Assembly (NCBI GenBank): GCA_035388825.1
Contig: DAOOQQ010000011.1
Location: 27,753-91,752 of the forward strand
From: MWAR01 sp035388825
Lineage (GTDB): Bacteria; Muiribacteriota; Ozemobacteria; Ozemobacterales; Ozemobacteraceae
Reading direction: 5' to 3'
Length of the DNA stretch: 64,000 nt
In this document: one piece after another, positions 61,300 through 64,000 of the stretch
Numbering within the stretch: the stretch's first letter is position 1
Layout of the letters: each line of letters starts with the position of its first letter
The notes under the pieces: model-generated
Databases searched by the model: none
The model's input: only the letters and a program-made list of their open reading frames with translations
What the model was told of the DNA's origin: nothing
Translations under genes and position numbers: made by a program

Positions 61300-61383
61300 G
61301 GAATGCGGGTACCCCGCGGCATCGGTCACCGGGTCCGCCCGGCGTCTGCCCAAGCGATTTTCATCCGGGATGATATTTTCGTC

Positions 61384-61412
61384 TTGACACATCACGTGCG
61401 TTGTGCCATTAT
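61384..61412 (+). promoter_or_regulatory. sigma-70 promoter of the acidic-protein gene
   Basis: A perfect TTGACA (61384-61389), a 17-base spacer and CATTAT (61407-61412) face the acidic-protein gene. Transcription would start near 61419, about 45 bases before its ATG. Confidence 0.75.
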
Positions 61413-61463
61413 TGCGCCGATCCGCAATAACTCAATACTCTGGCACGAAAGGGGATATTCGCC

Positions 61464-61799
61464 ATGCCGACGAACGACTGGTTGATCGAAGAGGAGATGA
61501 TGTCTCCGAAGAAGCGCTGGGAAGACGTCGACGAGGATGAGAAGGACGAAGAAAACCAGGAAGACGAACTCGAAGACGACGACGAAGCCGAGGATGAAGA
61601 CGATCTAGAAGACTTCGACGACGAAGACGAGGAAGAGGACCTGGAAGACGACGACGAAGACTTTGACGACGAAGACGAAGACCTCGACGAAGAGGGCGAA
61701 GACGACTTCGACGAAGACGAAGAAGACGATTTCGACGACGAAGACGAAGAAGACTTCGACGACGAAGACGAGGACGACGAAGACGAGGACGAAGAGTAA
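61464..61799 (+). CDS. extremely acidic low-complexity protein
   Basis: The 111-residue protein has a short ordinary N-terminus (MPTNDWLIEEEMMSPKKRWE) and then some 90 residues that are almost all Asp and Glu, with regular Phe, in FDDEDEE-like units. It has its own promoter, an AAAGGGG ribosome-binding site and a perfect terminator, so it is a true gene. It resembles the acidic tail of the RNA polymerase delta subunit but lacks the delta domain. It could be a nucleic-acid-mimicking or basic-protein-binding factor. Function unknown. Confidence 0.8.
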   Translation: MPTNDWLIEEEMMSPKKRWEDVDEDEKDEENQEDELEDDDEAEDEDDLEDFDDEDEEEDLEDDDEDFDDEDEDLDEEGEDDFDEDEEDDFDDEDEEDFDDEDEDDEDEDEE

Positions 61800-61837
61800 T
61801 CGACGTCGGTTATCGGTTAAGCCATCCGCGTTCACGG

Positions 61838-61870
61838 ACGACCCGGCCCACAAGGGCCGGGTCGTTTTTT
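61838..61870 (+). terminator. intrinsic terminator of the acidic-protein gene
   Basis: A perfect 12-base stem (ACGACCCGGCCC with GGGCCGGGTCGT, ACAA loop) runs into six T residues, 39 bases after the stop codon. Confidence 0.93.
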
Positions 61871-61913
61871 ATCTCCGAAACGTTCATCTCATCGAGGACG
61901 TGGGAACCCGGTC

Positions 61914-61952
61914 AAAAAACCATCGCCGGACCCCTGCAGGGGCCCGGCGATG
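61914..61952 (-). terminator. intrinsic terminator of the zinc-motif protein gene
   Basis: On the minus strand CATCGCCGGGCCCC pairs with GGGGTCCGGCGATG around a TGCA loop, with one mismatch, and is followed by GTTTTTT. It lies 23 bases past the stop of the 188-residue protein gene. Confidence 0.88.
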
Positions 61953-61974
61953 TGATGTCCGGTCGCGTTTCGGT

Positions 61975-62541
61975 TCAGCGGTTCAGCCAGTAGCGGGCCT
62001 TCTCGCTCTCGAGGACCGAGCCGATCTCGGCTTCCGAGGCCCCGGTCTCGCGGATATCCTGGCGGTTGATGAGCCACAGCCAGTCGTCGTGGTTCCAGGT
62101 GCCGTTCTTCATGTGGACGAACTCCCGCAGCTTCCCGATCAGCATTTCGCGAGGCGTCAGAGGCGCCTGGGACTGCGCGGCGGGCAATTGGACAACCTCT
62201 TCCTGGGCGGTCAGGCGAGGGGCCCGGCCGTGGAAGGCATACACTTTGAGGCCTTCCCGTTTTCCGAGCTCGATCAGGTATTCTTCGCGTACCATCGCCT
62301 GGAACAGGCGGTACATCGAGCCCTTTTCGTTCTTGTCGAGGCGGTTCTTGAACAGATCGCGATTTACATCGTTCGCCGTCAGATCGTCGCGCTGTTCGAT
62401 GTACCGCATGATCTTCTTCACATTCTTCGAGATCACCTGGTGCAGGTGAATGTTGCGATCGTTGTCACAGCGCCGTTTGTTGCGGGTACCCTCGACGACG
62501 CCTTTGCAGAATGGGAGCTCACAGGTTCGCTTCCGTCCCAT
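61975..62541 (-). CDS. protein of unknown function with N-terminal Cys/His motif and winged-helix-like region
   Basis: The 188-residue protein has C7, C12, C25, H32 and H34 (RTCELPFCKG...RRCDNDRNIHLHQ), which could bind zinc. A helical part (NVKKIMRYIEQRDDLTANDVNRD...RLFQAMVREEYLIEL) follows and looks like a winged helix. The C-terminus is rich in Trp (NGTWNHDDWLWLI). It has its own promoter and terminator. Its ATG has a GAGG SD six bases upstream. I do not recognise the family. DNA or RNA binding is a guess. Confidence 0.7.
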   Translation of the reverse strand: MGRKRTCELPFCKGVVEGTRNKRRCDNDRNIHLHQVISKNVKKIMRYIEQRDDLTANDVNRDLFKNRLDKNEKGSMYRLFQAMVREEYLIELGKREGLKVYAFHGRAPRLTAQEEVVQLPAAQSQAPLTPREMLIGKLREFVHMKNGTWNHDDWLWLINRQDIRETGASEAEIGSVLESEKARYWLNR

Positions 62542-62626
62542 GCATTACCTCTTCGCTTTCGCTCTCGCTCTCGAGCATTTTTCGGACAAACGCACGGCGT
62601 GACCTCGCGGATCACGGCGCGATGCC

Positions 62627-62655
62627 AGTGTAACCGAGGGATGACGGCTTGTCAA
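62627..62655 (-). promoter_or_regulatory. sigma-70 promoter of the zinc-motif protein gene
   Basis: On the minus strand TTGACA (62655-62650) and TACACT (62632-62627) are separated by 17 bases. Transcription would start near 62620, about 79 bases before the ATG. Confidence 0.75.
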
Positions 62656-62734
62656 CGATTTTCGGAGCGAGGGTATCACTCGGCACGGGACCGTGCATTC
62701 CGGAAATCATCCGGAGCAAGAAACGCCGTGGGCG

Positions 62735-62763
62735 TTGCGATCGCGATGCAGGCATAGTATACT
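62735..62763 (+). promoter_or_regulatory. sigma-70 promoter of the galT genes
   Basis: TTGCGA (62735-62740), a 17-base spacer and TATACT (62758-62763) face galT. Transcription would start near 62770, 28 bases before its ATG. Confidence 0.7.
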
Positions 62764-62797
62764 TTCTGACGATTCGGGGGAATTCCAGGAGGTCAGA

Positions 62798-63841
62798 ATG
62801 CCGCAGCTGCGCAAGGACCCGGTCACCAAACGCTGGGTGATCGTCGTTCACGAAAAAGCGAAAAAACCGCAGGACTTTCCGACGGCCCACACCCGGGCGG
62901 GAAACGGCAAATGCCCGTTCTGCCCCGGCCAGGAGGCGATGACCCCGCCCGAGGTCATGTCCTACCGCGAGCCCAATACTCTTCCGAATCAACCGGGCTG
63001 GCAGGTCCGCGTTGTACCGAACCGGTATCCTGCCCTCCAGATCGAAGGGGATCTCGACCGCACCGGGCTTGGTCTGTACGACATGATGAACGGGGTCGGC
63101 GCCCACGAGGTGATCATCGAAACACCCCTTCACGAGCAGGGCTTCGAGGCCTATTCCAAGCAGCACGTCCTCAAGATCGTCAGTGCCTACGCAGACCGGT
63201 ACCGCGACCTCAAACGGGACCGGCGGTTTCGGTACATCCTGCTGTTCAAAAACTCGGGAGCGGCGGCCGGGGCGAGTCTCGACCACCCGCACTCGCAGCT
63301 TATAGCAACCCCTATTATTCCTAAACGGGTCATGGAGGAAGTGGAGGGCGCCCGCCAGTATTATTACTACAAAGAGCGGTGCGTCTTCTGCGACATCATC
63401 CGGCAGGAGCTCAGTGCGGGGGAGCGCATCATACACGAGAACGAGAACTTCGTCGCCTTCGCGCCCTTCGCCTCGCGCTTCCCCTTCGAGACCTGGATCG
63501 CGCCAAAGGATCACAAGGCCTCGTTCGGGGACATCGAGGAAGGCGAACTCGACAGCCTCGCCGAGATGATGAGCGGTACACTCCGGCGGCTCATCAAGAC
63601 CCTCGACCAGCCGCCCTTCAATTACATCATCCATACGTCGCCCTGCGACGAGCACTGCGCCGATTATTTCCACTGGCATATCGAGATCATGCCGCGCCTG
63701 ACCAAGGTCGCCGGCTTCGAATGGGGATCGGGCTTTTACGTGAACCCCGTTCCGCCGGAACACGCCGCAAAGTATCTCATCCAATCGACTCTGGCCGAGG
63801 ATGAACCGGTGCAGCCGCCCTCCAACCCCGGGAAAAGCTGA
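62798..63841 (+). CDS. galT: galactose-1-phosphate uridylyltransferase family protein (first copy)
   Basis: The 347-residue protein has zinc-type CPFC at C39/C42 and CVFC at C195/C198, and the catalytic H-P-H (163-165) in GASLDHPHSQ, with YFHWHIEIMPR near the end. GalT moves UMP between UDP-glucose and galactose-1-phosphate in the Leloir pathway. Archaeal and anaerobe versions of this type may have other sugar-phosphate substrates. The ATG has SD AGGAGG, and the longer upstream frame is not used. A second copy follows eight bases on. Confidence 0.9.
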   Translation: MPQLRKDPVTKRWVIVVHEKAKKPQDFPTAHTRAGNGKCPFCPGQEAMTPPEVMSYREPNTLPNQPGWQVRVVPNRYPALQIEGDLDRTGLGLYDMMNGVGAHEVIIETPLHEQGFEAYSKQHVLKIVSAYADRYRDLKRDRRFRYILLFKNSGAAAGASLDHPHSQLIATPIIPKRVMEEVEGARQYYYYKERCVFCDIIRQELSAGERIIHENENFVAFAPFASRFPFETWIAPKDHKASFGDIEEGELDSLAEMMSGTLRRLIKTLDQPPFNYIIHTSPCDEHCADYFHWHIEIMPRLTKVAGFEWGSGFYVNPVPPEHAAKYLIQSTLAEDEPVQPPSNPGKS

Positions 63842-63849
63842 GGTACCGC

Positions 63850-64000
63850 ATGCCGCAACTCCGCAAGGATCCTGTCCTCAAGCAGTGGGTCATCATCTCC
63901 CCCGAACGCGGGAAACGGCCCCATGACTTCCCGGTCCCCCCCACCGCCCCGGACGACCCCTCCGGCTGCCCCTTCTGCGAAGGGCACGAGACGATGACGC
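63850..64000 (+). CDS. galactose-1-phosphate uridylyltransferase family protein (second copy, truncated by the window)
   Basis: An ATG at 63850 opens a frame through the window end. Its first 50 residues (MPQLRKDPVLKQWVIISPER, then GCPFCEGHETMT) repeat the start of the preceding galT with changes. It is a tandem paralogue cut by the window edge. Only the N-terminus, with its CxxC, can be seen. Confidence 0.85.
   Translation, partial: MPQLRKDPVLKQWVIISPERGKRPHDFPVPPTAPDDPSGCPFCEGHETMT

Overview
The window is a GC-rich, gene-dense bacterial chromosome segment with no rRNA, tRNA, phage, insertion sequence or CRISPR array that I could find. Outer-membrane and periplasmic genes (a porin-like barrel, an AsmA-like protein, a lipoprotein) indicate a diderm. 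Other markers are a V/A-type ATPase operon of the order E-DUF2764-A-B-D-I-K (the layout known from spirochaetes and chlamydiae), a VorB-type 2-oxoacid:ferredoxin oxidoreductase (anaerobic metabolism), a sigma-54 activator and many pilin-like proteins. Together they suggest an anaerobe from a deep-branching phylum. A Riflebacteria/Ozemobacteria-like lineage is my best guess, but this is inference and no phylogenetic marker was compared.

Layout. 95-5852 (+): TPR membrane protein and a PilX/PilV/PilW-like set of minor pilins, two of them unusually large. 5877-9977 (-): mtaB, rsmE, rsfS, an orphan oxidoreductase gamma subunit and a small membrane protein. 10099-11663 (-): an ABC-F ATPase behind a structured leader with a short upstream ORF. 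11944-16145 (-): the vorB/kor operon (P-loop protein, ferredoxin, alpha, beta, gamma) with an isochorismatase-fold protein. 16166-23350 (-): glmM, TPR lipoprotein, a second pilin triad, an FG-GAP repeat protein, a TPR protein and a starch-binding-like protein. 23580-26435 (+): a 951-residue membrane protein with PHP-like motifs, preceded by a strong promoter and an intrinsic terminator in the leader. 26440-27534 (-): porin-like protein. 27731-34995 (-): V-ATPase. 35321-39203 (+): Big_5/SLH-like surface protein and a FapA-family protein. 39161-43877 (-): AsmA-like protein, ndk, an RsbW-like kinase, ptsN and an NtrC-family regulator, with a candidate sigma-54 promoter before ptsN. 43881-61224 (-): one long, tightly packed gene string from ffh through rpsP, khpA, rimM, trmD, rplS, lepB, rbgA, phoH, pgpH, ybeY, two CorC-like genes, DUF502, DUF3048 and era to a degenerate-cyclase/HEAT protein. 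61464-62541: two small single-gene units, one encoding an extremely acidic protein. 62798-64000 (+): two tandem galT-family genes, the second cut by the window end.

How the genes fit together. The ffh-to-era string joins protein export, ribosome assembly and tRNA/rRNA modification. The oxidoreductase uses ferredoxin as its electron acceptor. The V-ATPase proteolipid keeps the residues of a sodium-binding site. The two pilin sets probably assemble on shared type IV pilus or type II secretion machinery encoded elsewhere. Several short regulatory regions have near-consensus sigma-70 promoters with 17-18 base spacers, so housekeeping transcription looks conventional.
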